Of a DNA stretch of 64,000 nt, positions 41,236-54,340 are shown one piece after another; within the stretch, counting starts at the first letter, position 1, and every line of letters starts with the position of its first letter. The stretch spans positions 7,488,026 through 7,552,025 of the forward strand of contig OY482855.1 in NCBI GenBank assembly GCA_960531495.1. Reading direction: 5' to 3'. Below the pieces are notes generated by a model that saw only the letters and a program-made list of their open reading frames with translations, was not told where the DNA came from and did not search any database. Source of the DNA: Zeus faber. Lineage: Eukaryota; Chordata; Actinopteri; Zeiformes; Zeidae. Position numbers and translations under genes: made by a program.

Positions 41236-42820
41236 GCAGGTGATTGCAGAGTGTTCCTGACTCATACTCCAGCATTAATTGCGAAATAATCCTGTGTGCA
41301 CACATAGGTGGACACATCACACACACATATACACACACCCTGTCAACATCTGCCTCACGTACTCCCTTAAACACCCTCATGATTGCGTCCTTCTGTTATC
41401 TTCCTAAGAAACATCTATCCCCTTATATTCCTGAAATCCAGCTTGGGACAAAATGAAATAGGTTATAGTTGGTGAGTTTCTTCCTCACTCCAATTATCTG
41501 CGCCAGGCATGCAAATTTGGAAGTCCTACCTCCTTATCCTGACAATAACATACTACTGTACCATACTATTTAGTATGCTAAATTATTGTTTATCATGTAT
41601 ACATCATTAAACTGTTTGTCTTGTGTGTGTGCTATGACATTTTCCTTCCTGCATGAATGTGTAAGCAAGTGAACCCCTTGGAATTATGATGTGATGACAG
41701 TGCAGCTATCTGCATGTTTGTTTGCTTGTCTTGCAATGCTTGGCATCCTGTAAGAGTTTGCATTATTTTTCATTTATTGTTCAAAATGTTATTGGGCCTT
41801 AAAGTGGTCTATCCTTTGAAAGTGGAACTTGGCATTTTTGGTACTCCTGTGGTATTTCTCTAACAATGGTAGCACTTCAATCCGGAAAAATGAATCGCTA
41901 TTGTGTCAGCTGTTTTTGACAGCCCGTACCAAAGGACTAAGGTTTTTATGCCACTTCAGGCCAGCTGCCCTTGCATTCATAACTGAAATGAAAACTCAAC
42001 AGACAGGTTTTTTCAGGTTACAAGTGTACCATATTCTTGGCCCCCCACAAATATACAAAGCCACATGCTCTGGGATTTAGGGAATACCCAGCAACAATCA
42101 AGCGGGACAAACCTTTCTACTGTCAAATGTGTTCTTTGTCCATATCTGGGACCAATCACACATACACATACATAGTGTCATGACAATGCCAGCAACCCTG
42201 GCCAAACATTTAAAATATTGTTGGTTCTTACTTAAATACTTAATCACAGAATCGGTTCAGAGCTTCTCGCACTACCCTCCTCCACTCTTGGGTTCCGGCC
42301 AGCATTTGCTCTCAATTGAAGGGTCAGCAGTTTACACACAGACATTTACGATGACTAAAGATAACTGACTGACTAATACTCAAGACATTGAACTGAGGAC
42401 TTAATTTCACCTGGGTCATCGTCTCCAAGACGGACCTTGTTTCATTCATTCTCTTCTCTAATGACTCTGATATGCCCCCATGGCAAAGGCAGAAAAAGCT
42501 AATTTGAATCCCCTTTCTGAATTTTGGCTTTTTCCTTAACTTGTATATGATCTTTATGGCCCTTATATAATCCCTGGAAAAGAATATTGTCTAAGAGAAG
42601 ATGTTCTTTATGGTGTAATATTATTTTTATACCATATCTTACATGACAGCTGCCTTTGTTATTGTAAAGTTTTTTTCAATATCCTTACAATATAATTCAA
42701 CAGTCCATTGGTTGTCAGGTCATTTCTTTACCTTGAATTCAGATTGTAAATGAATTGCTTGCTGTCAATAACATGGGTACAATATGCCACATCGATTTAC
42801 ATTCCCAATAGTGTGGAACT
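41236..42820. other. Unassigned sequence between the aoc pseudogene and aoc
   Basis: No exon recognised. The frame at 41829-42080 shows no family resemblance to AOC. More of the duplicate may be present but too diverged to read by eye. Confidence 0.45.
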
Positions 42821-42825
42821 TGAGA

Positions 42826-42826
<1 letters not shown>

Positions 42827-42890
<64 letters not shown>
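42827..42890. repeat. (TA)n microsatellite
   Basis: Pure TA dinucleotides, about 64 bp. Confidence 0.98.
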
Positions 42891-42896
<6 letters not shown>

Positions 42897-43127
42897 CAGT
42901 AAATAGAGTGTATATATATATATAAATGTATGTATAATTTTTTGTCTCTCCCAAAGATCCGTTTCTAAAATCAATGTCAAAGTGGAAAATAAAACACTCT
43001 TGATTATCTGCCAAATGAGATCAGACAAGTTTAGTTATTTATTTAAAATAAGAAATATGTAGAATTTTCTATTTCTTCCCTCATAGTTGGAGAAATGTTT
43101 TAGCAAAGCTATGTGAATTTCTTTTTT

Positions 43128-43322
43128 TTTTTAGTCATTTAGCAGACGCTTTTATCCAAAGCGACTTACAATTGTTCAAACACCGACAGACGCAGCCATC
43201 AGGAGCAATTAGGGGTTAAGTGTCTTGCTCAAGGACACTACAGCATGCTAGCAGGAGGAGCCTGGGATCGAACCAGCAACCTTTAGATCACTAGACCACC
43301 AGCTCTACCGCCTGAGCTTCCA
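43128..43322 (-). mobile_element. tRNA-derived SINE upstream of aoc
   Basis: On the minus strand it starts with a tRNA-like head: GCGGTAGAGCTGGTGG as A-box region and GGTTGCTGGTTCGATCCC as B box. A body (CTTGAGCAAGACACTTAACC) follows, then the widespread fish 3' sequence GTCGCTTTGGATAAAAGCGT. It lies 340 bp upstream of the aoc TATA box. Confidence 0.8.
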
Positions 43323-43663
43323 TCCCCACATAATGAATAATCCTTTACAAAGAATTGCAGGCCAGTGATTTATCTCAAATGAAAAACAAAGATTGTTTGC
43401 AATGTAAACTGTGTTTACTTCTGTTGGTAAACATTTTTTTTTTATGTAATACTTTAGTGTTTTGAATTAGGTATATTATGATTTTTGGCTTGTTTGATGT
43501 TGCATTTGAAAAGCCAGTACCATTTACAACTTTGGCCTTTATTATCTAGATGACTCATCATGTAGTAATCTCTTATCGCTAGAAAGTTTATTTGAGTTAA
43601 AAATTAAAGTTTTTGAAAGGTTTGCTGGCAACCAAACATGGCCTCTCCCCCTTTGCACAGCCC

Positions 43664-43671
43664 TATAAATA
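43664..43671 (+). promoter_or_regulatory. TATA box of aoc
   Basis: TATAAATA lies 38 bp upstream of the chosen ATG (43709), implying a start near 43693 and a very short 5' UTR. It is embedded in sequence that is also present, degraded, at about 41.0 kb. Confidence 0.65.
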
Positions 43672-43708
43672 GCTTGAGTTGTCTCTGCTAAATATCCCTC
43701 ACATAGGA

Positions 43709-46700
43709 ATGGCTTCAAAACAAATCTGCACGGTTCTCAAATGGTTTATTTTCCTTCTTGGGATTGCTTCATTGATTGGCAACTGTGTCCTGATATGGCA
43801 GCATACTCTGCGTACCCCAGAATGCCCGGAACGACCCGTTAATCCAATTCCACCTGCAGTGCACAATGAGCGCAGCAACGTTTTTGCAGACCTCTCCGTC
43901 AAGGAATTCAATCTGGTTCATGATTATGTGGTCAAGACTCCCTGGATGAACATATCTACTCACTCCACGAAGTCTCCTTTTTCGAATTACCTCTTCATGA
44001 TCGACCTGTCCCTGCCGAAGAAAGGAGAAGTTTTGGGTTATCTAGATGCCAAGGGGCCCAAACCAACACGGGAGGCAACAGCCGTTGTTTTTTATGGTGC
44101 ACAAGGGAAAATAAAGGAATTTGTTGTTGGTCCTCTTCCGAACCCAACCTACATCCGGGACGTCACCCTCGGGAAGTATAACATGGAGATCCCGTTGACA
44201 GCACGTCCTGTCCACAAGTCCGAGGCAATATTCTTGACGACATTCATTTCTAATGTGCTCAAGCCACTTAGTAAGCTGATGGATGAGAGTTTTGGCCCAG
44301 GATCAGCTTCAAACGTGTCCTACACTGAAGCAATGCCAAGTGGGCTCAAGTCTGGGGATAGACAGTCATGGGTTGGGTTGACTAGAAATGTGGAGGGGTT
44401 CTATATACACCATATAGGATTTGAGCTCTTAATCAACCACCAGAGCACAGATTTTTTGCAATGGCATGTGGTCAAGTTGATTTATAATGGTCAATATTTT
44501 GACAGTGTAGAGGAACTGAAACAGCAATATGAAGCTGGAAGTCTCAGGAAAATCGTCTACAAACCTCAACCAAATTATGCGTCTCTCAAGCCCAAGCAGA
44601 GGCCCACTGGCATTGGACCTCAGCAGTATTATGCACAGGGCAAGCGCTTCAGCATTTACAACAACCATGTTGTCTACATGGGATGGAGCTTTGCCTTCGG
44701 TCTGAGCCCACTTTCGGGTATGAGGATTTTCGATGTCCGTTTCAGAGGGGAGAGGATCATCTACGAACTAAGCATTCAAGAGGCAATGTCCGTTTACGGT
44801 TCCACCACTCCAAATTTGATGCTGACCAAGTACCTTGACGCAAGCCTAGGTATTGGCCGTTTTGCCTATGAGCTGGTCAAGGGGGTTGACTGTCCTTACT
44901 CGGCCACCTACATCGACACCTTCCACTATTTAGACACTGAATTACCACGCCGGTTGAAGAATTCGATTTGTATCTTTGAGCATGACAGCGGTCGTCCTCT
45001 AAGGAGGCACTTCTCTGAGATAGGCGACCATAGCTATGGAGGATTATCAAACAGCGCCTTGGTATTTAGGACAATTTCAGCCATAGCAAATTATGACTAC
45101 ATCTGGGATTTTATCTTCTACCAGAGTGGCTCGGTGGAAGCCAAGGTTCATGCCACCGGGTACATCGCTGCTTCCTTCAATGTGAATGGCAGCTTTCCGT
45201 ATGGCCATCAAGTAGCAGAAAATATCATTGGAAATATCCACACTCATTTTATCAACTTCAAAGTAGACATGGATGTGTTGGGTAAGTTTATCAGGAAATT
45301 TACTATATGACAAAACCAATTATTATGTGTAATATTTCCAAGACAAGCAAACAAAATCAATATCCTATAGCATGTGGGGCTGCACAGATGTGTGAAGTCA
45401 TTATCAAATCACACAGCCACACCAGGTTCACTGTATGTCTGCCCTCTCCTCCTCCAGGAGTGAAGAACGTGTTCCAAACCAAGGACATGGAGTTTGTCAA
45501 CATGTCTCTGCCTTGGATGCCTAAACACCACGCCATGATCCCTCACTTGGTTGAAAAACAAGTCAAAACAGAACAGGTATGAGGTACAGAACTATCTCTT
45601 ATTAGAGTAGGTAGAGTAGGATAGAGGAAGTAAATGATTTATTATAGATAGACCAAATTCATGCACGCTATGCTATATGCAGGGTTTATTGGGGTTGATC
45701 AACTAGGGCAGTTTCAATTAAAGGCATTCAATTAAAATTCACTCAAATTTCCTCTCCAGCAAAGACCCGAACCATCATAATGTCTTACTTGCGCTATGAT
45801 TTAATTAGTTGTCATTGTTTTCATTAGTCATCAGTTCTTGTATAACTGTCAAATTAAATAAACAAAGTACATTTAATTTTTCAGCTATATTTATTGTCAA
45901 TTTTTATTGTCAACCGTGTTTTTCATGCAAACACATTGAACATGAGGAAATGTAACACAGCTTTTATATAACCTCTTTCTGTTTCCCTGTTAAGTGAGAG
46001 AACAGGCATAATTTGAACAAATAATATTATATAACACAGCTTTAATGTAAAAAAAAAAGGTTCCTATTTTGTCACAATACTTTCCACTCTACCTTCCATG
46101 TTTAGTGAAAGAAATAGGATTTTGCTTGTCCTGCCAGTAGTTTAAATTTAGGCTGGAATAGAGTCAGTGCCATTCTCATGCACATACTGGTTGTAGGTGC
46201 AGAATTTCATATGAACCAATATTTTGTTGTAATATTAATTGTTGAGAAAGCTGACTTTCAACTGTATGTGGAGCCAAACATGGTTAACATGTGCAGCACT
46301 GCTTTGGTTAAAACTGGCTGAAACCGTCTCAGACACTCAATCAGTCTGAAGTCAGAAAGTGGGTCGGATCAGTTACTCTCAAATACTACTTGCTCTATAA
46401 TACTCTCACCGCTTGAAGAATGTGCACTCATCCTTGAACGCTTGGTTTTGTGAGTCTACTTTTTGTTCTTATGACTTTGCCCTTCTGTCCTCTCTGTTCT
46501 CGCTCTTGCTTTTGTTTTTCCCGCTTCTCTCTCCGAAATCACTGTGATTGGCTGAGGTGTGTGAACTGTGTGATTGAAATAACCACATGTGATTGGTCTG
46601 AGGCCTCCCTGCTCCACTGAGCCAGTGGCGTAAAAGATTTACTGCACCTGTTTAGAAACCTGCACCGTTCAGGGGTGGAAATTACAGGGGGGCAGGGGGG

Positions 46701-48422
46701 TCCTTCCTGTGGAAAACTATATAATTTTAAATAATATAATAATATGTATTGAAAGTGCTTTTGCTAATTAAAGATACAAAACAATGCCACATGATGTGTG
46801 ACATCTACTCTCCGCTCTTCTTCACCAATTTGTGCCACTTCTAATTGGAAAAAAAACTGTACTTCACTGTACGTCAAGTGGAACCAAAAGCTTGCAATTG
46901 ACATGTTGTTACTCAATTGGTGTAATAGATATAGAGTATGTAAAGGATTAGCAGGACAGAATTCCTGTCCCCAATTATAATGCAATTTACCGTCATTATG
47001 TAATATGTAACAGTTAGAAGACTGACTATATAGATATTGATTATGAACTCTTATTTTTTGTACAGGAAGCAGCGTTGCGTTATGATGCCAAGACTCCCCG
47101 CTACCTCCATATCGCCAGTAACCAGACCAACCGCTGGGGTCACCAGCGCTCCTACAGGCTCCAGGTGACCAGCTTCACCGGGGACCATCTGCCAGAGAGC
47201 CAACCTGAGGAGAAGGCCATGTCCTGGGCGAGGTGAGAGCAGCATGCCCCTCTCTTTGGGAGCCAGAACTATCATCCATACATTTGATAGCTGCTTATCT
47301 TGATCTGGGTTGTGGAGGCAGCAGGCTTAGCAAAGTGGCCCAGGCGGTCTTTGCCCCAGCAACTTCCTCCAGCTTTTCCTGGGGGATTCTGAGGCATTCC
47401 CATGGCTTCCAAGAGATGCAATCCTTGAAGCAGCTCCTGGGTCTACCCCAATCTCCTCCCTTTTGACTGTGCCTGGTACACCTCCAATAGGAGGGGCTCA
47501 GGGTGCATCCTTACCAACAAGTTGAAATCACTCCGGACAGGGCCATTCCCAACAAACCCTCAAGTGCCATTGGGGCCTCCCAGATCTATCCAGCTACCTA
47601 CCCATTACCTACTCTAGCTCACCACCAGGTAGTGATCGGTACATATCTTTGCATCTCTCTTCTTCAGTGTCCAGAACATAATCCGTCGTCCTGCCTTGGA
47701 CCAAAAGACAACCCACTTATTCATTGGGACAAGTGTGTTAGTGAATCACTGAGTAGCGCCTGGCTGGGGTTTGGTGAGTATCCCCTCTCCCCTTGTGCAA
47801 CTCCTTAGTCTCTCTCACTCCCTCTTTCTCTCTCTCTCTACTTTTACTATCCAGATATAAAGTGGCCATCACCAAGCACAAAGACACAGAGCAGACCAGC
47901 GGCAGCCTGTACAACCAGTTCAATATATGGACCCCTGCAGTCTACTTCAGCAAATACATTGAAGACAATGAAAACATTGAAAATGAGGTGTGTGTTTAGA
48001 TGTAATATGCACATTATAAACAACTTATCATTTTCCATTAACCCTAATATGAATTCAAACAGGATATTGTGGTTGAACATTTTCCATCCAGATATTCACT
48101 TTCCTTTCTCTTCTCCTGCTTTTTTTTACAGGACCTGGTTGCCTGGGTGACCACTGGCTTCCTCCACATCCCGCATGCTGAGGACATCCCCAACACGGTA
48201 ACTGTGGGCAACGGAGGTGGGGTCATCCTGCGGCCCCACAACTACTTTGACGAGGACCCGTCCATCCACTCCCCCGACGGGGTGTACATCCGCCCTGGCA
48301 GCGAGCAGAGCTGCGATGACAACAGGATGGCCTGCCTTGCTCAACAGACCTGCACTCCGGTGCTGGAACCCTTCACCTACCAGGGCTTTAGATTTCATTT
48401 GGGTCAAAATCAGGGAGACTAG
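43709..48422 (+). CDS. aoc2: Membrane copper-containing primary amine oxidase (AOC2/AOC3, VAP-1 type)
   Basis: Five exons: 43709-45281, 45458-45576, 47066-47232, 47855-47987, 48132-48422, all GT-AG with matching phases. They total 2283 nt, 760 aa; human AOC3 is 763 aa. A single hydrophobic anchor lies at residues ~10-31 (short cytoplasmic start, type II). The topaquinone precursor is Tyr462 in ANYDYIWD. Copper ligands are His511 and His513 (IHTHF) and His676 (LHIPHAED). The catalytic Asp is residue 377 (KYLDASLG). The family oxidatively deaminates primary amines to aldehyde, H2O2 and ammonia at the cell surface. All active-site residues are present, so it should be functional. The one-large-exon-then-four structure fits AOC2/AOC3. 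The ATG at 43709 was chosen because the upstream in-frame extension has no ATG and starts below the TATA box. Fish usually carry one aoc2/aoc3 co-orthologue, so the symbol is provisional. Confidence 0.95.
47264..47640. mobile_element. LINE-derived fragment in aoc intron 3
   Basis: GCTTTTCCTGGGGGATTCTG and AGGCATTCCCATGGC followed by GATGCAATCC resemble a common fish LINE fragment in reverse orientation. No intact frame. Confidence 0.45.
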
Positions 48423-48462
48423 GTTATGCCTTAAATTTGAGGTTAGGCCTCAAATTTACTGA

Positions 48463-48468
48463 AATAAA
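48463..48468 (+). promoter_or_regulatory. aoc polyadenylation signal AATAAA
   Basis: AATAAA lies 41 bp after the stop codon, followed by a T-rich run, giving a very short 3' UTR. That fits the compact gene. Confidence 0.7.
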
Positions 48469-48469
48469 A

Positions 48470-49430
48470 CTTTTATATTTTCATGGTTGATTATTTTCTT
48501 ATTTGTCACCTGTTTTGTTTGTCTGAGCATCATACTACCATGGAGAAAATATTGTTCTAACTTGCTGAATATGATATTTTCACTTCGACCTCCTTCCATT
48601 GTCTCGAAGTCCCTTAGTAAAAGGCTTAGTGCTTAAGGTAAGGGTTACTGTATGGCATCAAATTAGCCTAAAAACCTGCAAGTGCACAGAACAGTATCAC
48701 ACAAATGCAGTCCAGCAAGCACAGGGCTATGATGAGCAGAAACTCGAACCTCCCTATGCGCTTGCAACTTCTCAATGCACTCGCAATTGCTCAACACTCG
48801 CTCGTCAAGTTAACAAGTTGACAGGGTGGGGCGGAAGCAGGCCAGGCCAGGCCAGCTCAACTCTTCCTACAGGCAAGAGGTGGCCGCCTTGCATGCCATC
48901 TCAAGGCTGGGCACGGAGAGGGAGTGAGTGGGGTGCATTATGCACACCTATCTTACTCTGCGACAGTACAGACGATGCACGCCTTAGTGATAGCCGCGCC
49001 AGCAATGGAGTGGCCGTATTCGGTGCGCCAGAAAAGTGTGTTTTTATTTTATTTTACATCTCCTTATGGAATTAAACAAGTGCGTAATCAGGACACTTTC
49101 TGTGAGACTCTTTCCCTGATCCCCCCCTCTACATGCGTAATGTGCAGAATATAATCGTAACTAGTCTACGATTCATGCCCCGTTCCTCCTAACCCGTCTC
49201 CACACTGTTCCTAGTTGTTTTATTTGGAGGAATGGGACTCGGCTCTCTGTGTTGCTCTCCACAATTGGGGCACACACAGAGCAGTGTCTGGATCCGTGTC
49301 TGGACTCAGACTATTCACACAAATATATTTATGATTCCCCTTATTTAAAATTCCTCATTGAAATGATATCCCTGTGCATTTTGTACGCTTATATCTGTTT
49401 TATCCTGTTATTGTAATGCACACTGACTGA
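48470..49430. other. Unassigned sequence downstream of aoc
   Basis: No gene recognised. A short GGCCA triplication occurs near 48840. Confidence 0.45.
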
Positions 49431-49499
49431 TAAAAGTAGACACACAAAAAATCGACTGCTCAACTTGAAGAATCTCAGTCAATTGACATGTTTCTGAAC

Positions 49500-49812
49500 T
49501 GATGATTTAACTCGTTGACTTTTAGGTGGCAGCCACAGTACTAACCACTGCATACCAGGAACACCCAACAAGACCTGTCATTTTGGAGATGCTCTGACCC
49601 AGTCGTCTAGCCATCACAATTTGGCCCTTGTCACTTTGACATGGGCCAAGATCTTTACGTTTTCCCATTTTTACTGCTTCCAACACACAAACTTCAAGAA
49701 CTGACTGTGCACTTGCTGCCTAATATATCCCACCCTTTGACAGGTGCCATTAGAACGAGATAATTAATGTAATTCACTTTACCTGTCCGTGGTTTAAATG
49801 TTATGGCTGATG
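49500..49812 (-). mobile_element. Tc1-like fragment (GTTGTGGCTGAT family), minus strand
   Basis: Reverse complement contains the TIR end, GTGCACAGTCAGTTCTTGAAG, the transposase start, and ATTGTGATGGCTAGACGACT. Truncated at about 49500. Confidence 0.85.
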
Positions 49813-49815
49813 ATG

Positions 49816-51168
49816 ACAGCTGGACTGAGGATACAATGGCAGTGGTTATAAGATAAGTATTTATTAAGTGCTGGTTCAAAATTTTTAAGAAAATGCACCA
49901 GGGGTCTTTTCATGTAGAGTGCCCCGATGCACCAGGTAGTCTGTTCATGGAAAGATGAGCAAAAAATGGTAAAAGCAGAACATTGCTTTATGACACAAGA
50001 TTGACATTCAACAAGAGCATATCCTTTTTGTGATGTCACACATGCTGGCGCTGGATATGGGAATAAATAACATGACCATATATGGTTACATGGAAAATAC
50101 ACAGTAGTTACACCACAAAAAAGGAATATGGGTGAGTGTGATGACCCATCATGAGCAAAAAATTACATCACTGATCAGTGTATAATACTCTGTTATAGTG
50201 AGTTAGAAAAGCATCACCTTGCAAAAGTTTTCAACATGCCTCACGTTACTGATGTTTCCTAAAGCTCACTGGCTAACCCTTGCGTCATGTGATGTGTGGT
50301 GTGCCGTGACTGTGAAATGATTCATATTTGCATTACAAAATTAAATTCAAGGACTCCCACGTACCATTTAAGAACTATTGTCTCTTTAGCTATTATTTAC
50401 ATTTGTATATCTATATATCTGTCATTACTCTCATTGTCATCAACTATTACAAGTGCATTTCCAACCATGCTGGATTGAATTTAAATGTATTACATTTACC
50501 ACACAGAATTTATGTCCTAAAAGCAATTCTGGAAATTATGTATTAACCCTATTTATGCAGAGTAAAAGCCTGGTACATCAAATAATAGCCAGAATGGATC
50601 ATATTACATCATGATACATCAGATACATATGGAAATGTATTGCTGAATTTTTAAACAAAACCATAACATATTTTTTTTGCTTTTTTTTTTGCATTGTAGT
50701 AGGTAAAAAGGCAATTTCTATCCTTTTTCAGGCAATTATAGACTTTAAATTTCCCATAGAAGACATGTGAGAAGTGCTTCTGTTCACTTCTCACATCTCA
50801 CTTCTCAGGATTCAGATTTTTCTCTCGCAATATTAAGAAAAAAAGTCGGGATATGCACATTTACATATCGCAGGACACGCTATTGTGTAGACATTCATTT
50901 TTTGGTAGATTTCACTGCATTAACATATACATATATACATTTTTAATAAATAAATCAATAGTATTTAAAAAAAGATGCATGTCAGAAAACAAAAACATTT
51001 CAAAGATCGTTTTCATGATTGAAAACTTGTTCACGGTGGTGTATGTATCACAAAAGATACAGATCTTGACACCTCAATAGCTATACTTTGTTCTGTCAGC
51101 TGACAGCTGAGACATCACCTTCTCGAAAGTCTTTTTCATAAAATACAAATGATATTCAACACAACAAC
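49816..51168. other. Unassigned AT-rich sequence with one dispersed-repeat match
   Basis: No gene recognised. 50400-50545 resembles 10375-10500 (GTGCATTTCCAACCATGCTG and AATTCTGGAAA words), suggesting an unclassified dispersed repeat. Confidence 0.4.
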
Positions 51169-51169
51169 T

Positions 51170-52290
51170 ACATTTGGATTACCTGGAATTTCTTTGTCTT
51201 GAGGAGATGTATCCTCTGCAGGCCCTCTGCAATCATGTACCACCTGCTATCACCCAGGCTTTGGAGGAGCTCTTAGACCTTGTGAGGGCACAACTGGAAC
51301 ATCCAGCCCTGTGTGTCATACTGAAATTCGCCACAGGAGGACCCAAAATCTGGATTGAAGAACAATACTCTAACAATATGCTTCATACTCAACTTCCGAC
51401 TTAATCAGTCGAGTGGAAGAGTATGAGCTGTCTATCAGGGGGGACATGTAGAGATCCCTCAGTGATGATGAACTTGAAAGTTTGGTTGTTTCCAAGAATG
51501 ATTTACCAAACACAGGCTACAAGATGGTCAGAGGGAGACTGAAGTCCATGGACCACAGGGCTCAATGGAGAAGAGTTGTAGCCTCCATGCATAGGGTTGA
51601 TTCCATGGGCAGTGAAGTCTTGGTGCATACGCAGAGTGTACTCTGTACCAGGGCGCTTGTTTCTGGTACATGTGGACACAAACCACAAGTTGATCAGGTT
51701 TGTATTAAAGTCAAGTTTATTTGAAGTTTATTTTTCTCCAGCCCTGAGTGGGTTAGGGTGGGATTGTGGTGGGGCATTGAGAAGGATTTCCTGTTGAAGA
51801 ACATTGGTAATCTGTTACGGAGATGTAAGGACTCACAGATATTTAGAGACGTGTGGATATAGTTAACCAGTGTTTTTCAGCAGGTAAAAGTTCCTACTAA
51901 AAATTGTCACCCCCAAGGCCTGTGGATTATTATTCCGTGTCACTCTTTTTGGAAAGAGCTGTTGCTGTTGCTGTGGTTTGAGCTCCACAAAGAAATACCC
52001 ATCCAGCCCAGTGTCCATATATTTTTGGATGGTCTTGGGAGTAAATTGAAAAAAATGTTACTATGGCAAAGCTTTTAATAAATTTATAGGACCTATAAGA
52101 GCCAGACATTGACTGGGAGACTGCTGTGGACTACAGTGGCCTTGACTCAGAAACTGGTGTTGTAGTGGCTGAATACAAGAGCCCTCTGACTGAGGAGATG
52201 ACTGAACTCCAAACTTTGGTTGATGCCACTGACCCAAACATCACTGATGAACTGCTATACATTGTCTGCTATGAACATAGAGTATAAAAA
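51170..52290 (+). pseudogene. Integrase-core (rve-like) protein relic
   Basis: Fragments in changing frames: ITQALEELLDLVRAQLEHPA (N-terminal), NTGYKMVRGRLKS and QWRRVVASMHRVDSMG (51500-51610), then RVYSVPGRLFLVHVDTNHKL (about 51630-51690), where an integrase core with its first Asp begins. Later YSGLDSETGVVVAEYKSPLT (about 52130-52190) is C-terminal. These match a family of integrase-domain proteins multiplied in fish genomes, whose transposon origin I cannot name with certainty. Stops and frameshifts make it non-functional. Confidence 0.7.
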
Positions 52291-52299
52291 ATGACGGTG

Positions 52300-53960
52300 G
52301 ACACAAACTTAACCTCTTCAGCTTTGTCGCTGAAGAGGTTAACACACGCTAAAGTCTTTTAGCTTGTCTGTCTTTGAACATCAGTGTTGTCATGTTTGAA
52401 GTACTGTAAATGGTTTTCATTTTTTTTACAGTTTTTATTTTCTAGCACAATTAATCTGATACATTTAATGAACATGTAATGATTTGGAATTGAAATCCTT
52501 GAAATGCTTCAGAACCCTAACAGAAGAAAATGTGCTTATTCCTGAAAATGCATTGATACTGCGTTCACCGCTAAAAGTAACTTTTTTACCTTAAAATAAC
52601 AGCTTCGAAATCATTTTGATGGTACACTGAGCTGTAATATGGAAAATGGCACCTATTTCATTCCAACCCACCCACCCCGGACGCCTGTTCTTGCACAATG
52701 TAACTACTGTGTTTAGGTTCGAAATCCTGGGAAAAGTCCTGCTTTACGGCACTACCTCACTTCCTTGATATTTGGATCTGAAAATTTCCATTTTTTTTCG
52801 CTTGGTAAAATGTATTTTAAAAAACATGATAAAGTTGCCAGGCAAAATGTCCGGTAATAATACTCATACAAAAAATAGCAGCTCCACTTCCCGATGGCCC
52901 GGATGGGTCGGTCAGTGGTACGCCCGGCACCCGCACCTCAGCCGGCACCCGCACCTCAGCCGGCTCTCACATTCATTGCACCACTGGGTTTGTTTCACCC
53001 TCTCGCACGTGCGAGCTGATATGCCAGGCCGAGCACATCTGTTACCTACACCAGGGGGCCCCGTCCCTCCCTGAGTCACCTCTCTCCCCGCAGCTCCGGG
53101 AAATGGCGAGGTCCGTGCAAGGGGTGCTGTAACCTATGTGTACATTGTATTTGCGTTTGTAACATAGACTGTTATTTAAATGCGACTGGTTAGGTTCAAA
53201 TTTGTCTAGTAAAATAATTTATTTTTGGACACCGGACCGAAACTGTAGGGGCACCAAATACCAAAAGTTATATAGTGTCTATTTAACATTAATGAATTAC
53301 TACTAAAAACTACTAGAAGGTTGTGTTTATGAATGCATACAACTTATACTTAATATTTTACTCTAACTTTGCAAACATAAATTTCAGCTTAATTTGTAGA
53401 CTTATACTTGTCAAGTGTTATGTCTTTAAAACAGACCTAAACAATAAGACAAGGAAGTAAGCTGGAGCATTCCCTTCCAAACACTGACCAAATTCCTACT
53501 GTAGCCATGGACAATGGCCTGTAAGATTAAATTCTACATATGTACTTAGGTGTGCAATTGGGAATGTGACTGAGTGGGAACATCCATTAACTACAGCACA
53601 GCAGATGCTATGATTTGTACCATTACGCACCTGGCAGTCGCGGTGAAATTCCATGACAATTCTGAAATCTTCCTGGTCTGCATGAGTTAGTGGGATATGA
53701 GACAGTCCTGTCTGCCACAGGCAGAATTTGCCAACATTAATGTCCATGTCGTTTGTATGTCTTTCTGCCTTGTCAATGTCTTCTCTGTTGTTTTTGCCCT
53801 CTTCTTCTGAAAAATTGGATAAAATAATTGTTAACTTAGTTTATTTAAAGGATGATTAAAAGCATTGTCGCTTGTCAATAAAAAACTTTTCAGTCAAGTT
53901 AACAGTTCCTTTTGTTTGCTGTGTATGCTTGCATTGGTAATTGAGAAAAAAAAAATCCTA
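52300..53960. other. Unassigned sequence with a short C-rich tandem duplication
   Basis: No gene recognised. 52928-52963 contains two copies of an 18-bp CGGCACCCGCACCTCAGC unit in a GC-rich island (52890-53110). Confidence 0.45.
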
Positions 53961-53964
53961 TTTT

Positions 53965-54340
53965 AAGCAGTACTACAACCAATACCACCAACATTACTTG
54001 TAATACTTCTGGTACTGCTACTGCCACTGCTATTCCAACTACTACTACAACTAGTAAAATTAGTAATGCTGGTATTTCTGTTACTTGAACGGTTGCCACT
54101 TGTTTTACTACTGCAACTACTATTACAGTTCCTACTACTACAGTATCGCTACTGAGTACTGTAACACTCACTGCCTAAAATATTACTGAATATGCTTCTA
54201 CCACTACTGAAACTGCTACAACCTTTAGTACTACTAGAACAACTTTTAATACAGCTACAAGTTTTACCTTAACTACAACAACTACTGATACAACCTCTAC
54301 TCCTACAATTGTGACTGTACAACTGCTTCTATACTACTGG
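53965..54340. repeat. Degenerate (ACT)n-rich tract, left part
   Basis: ACTACTAC, CTACTACAACT and similar trinucleotide-based words dominate for about 375 bp. The same texture resumes at 55762-55870. Confidence 0.75.

Noticed and set aside
43230..43320. tRNA gene suggested by a B box
   Set aside because: The tRNA-like head is followed by a SINE body and tail; the cloverleaf is degenerate.
43679..43708. Upstream extension of the aoc frame starting at a TTG
   Set aside because: Not an ATG and overlaps the expected transcription start just after the TATA box; the ATG at 43709 is the better start.
52772..53074. 100-aa frame in a GC-rich island
   Set aside because: Contains an 18-bp tandem duplication and no family resemblance; no splice or promoter support.
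53496..53747. 83-aa minus-strand frame
   Set aside because: No recognised motif and no neighbouring exons that would extend it; possibly a piece of an unknown element.
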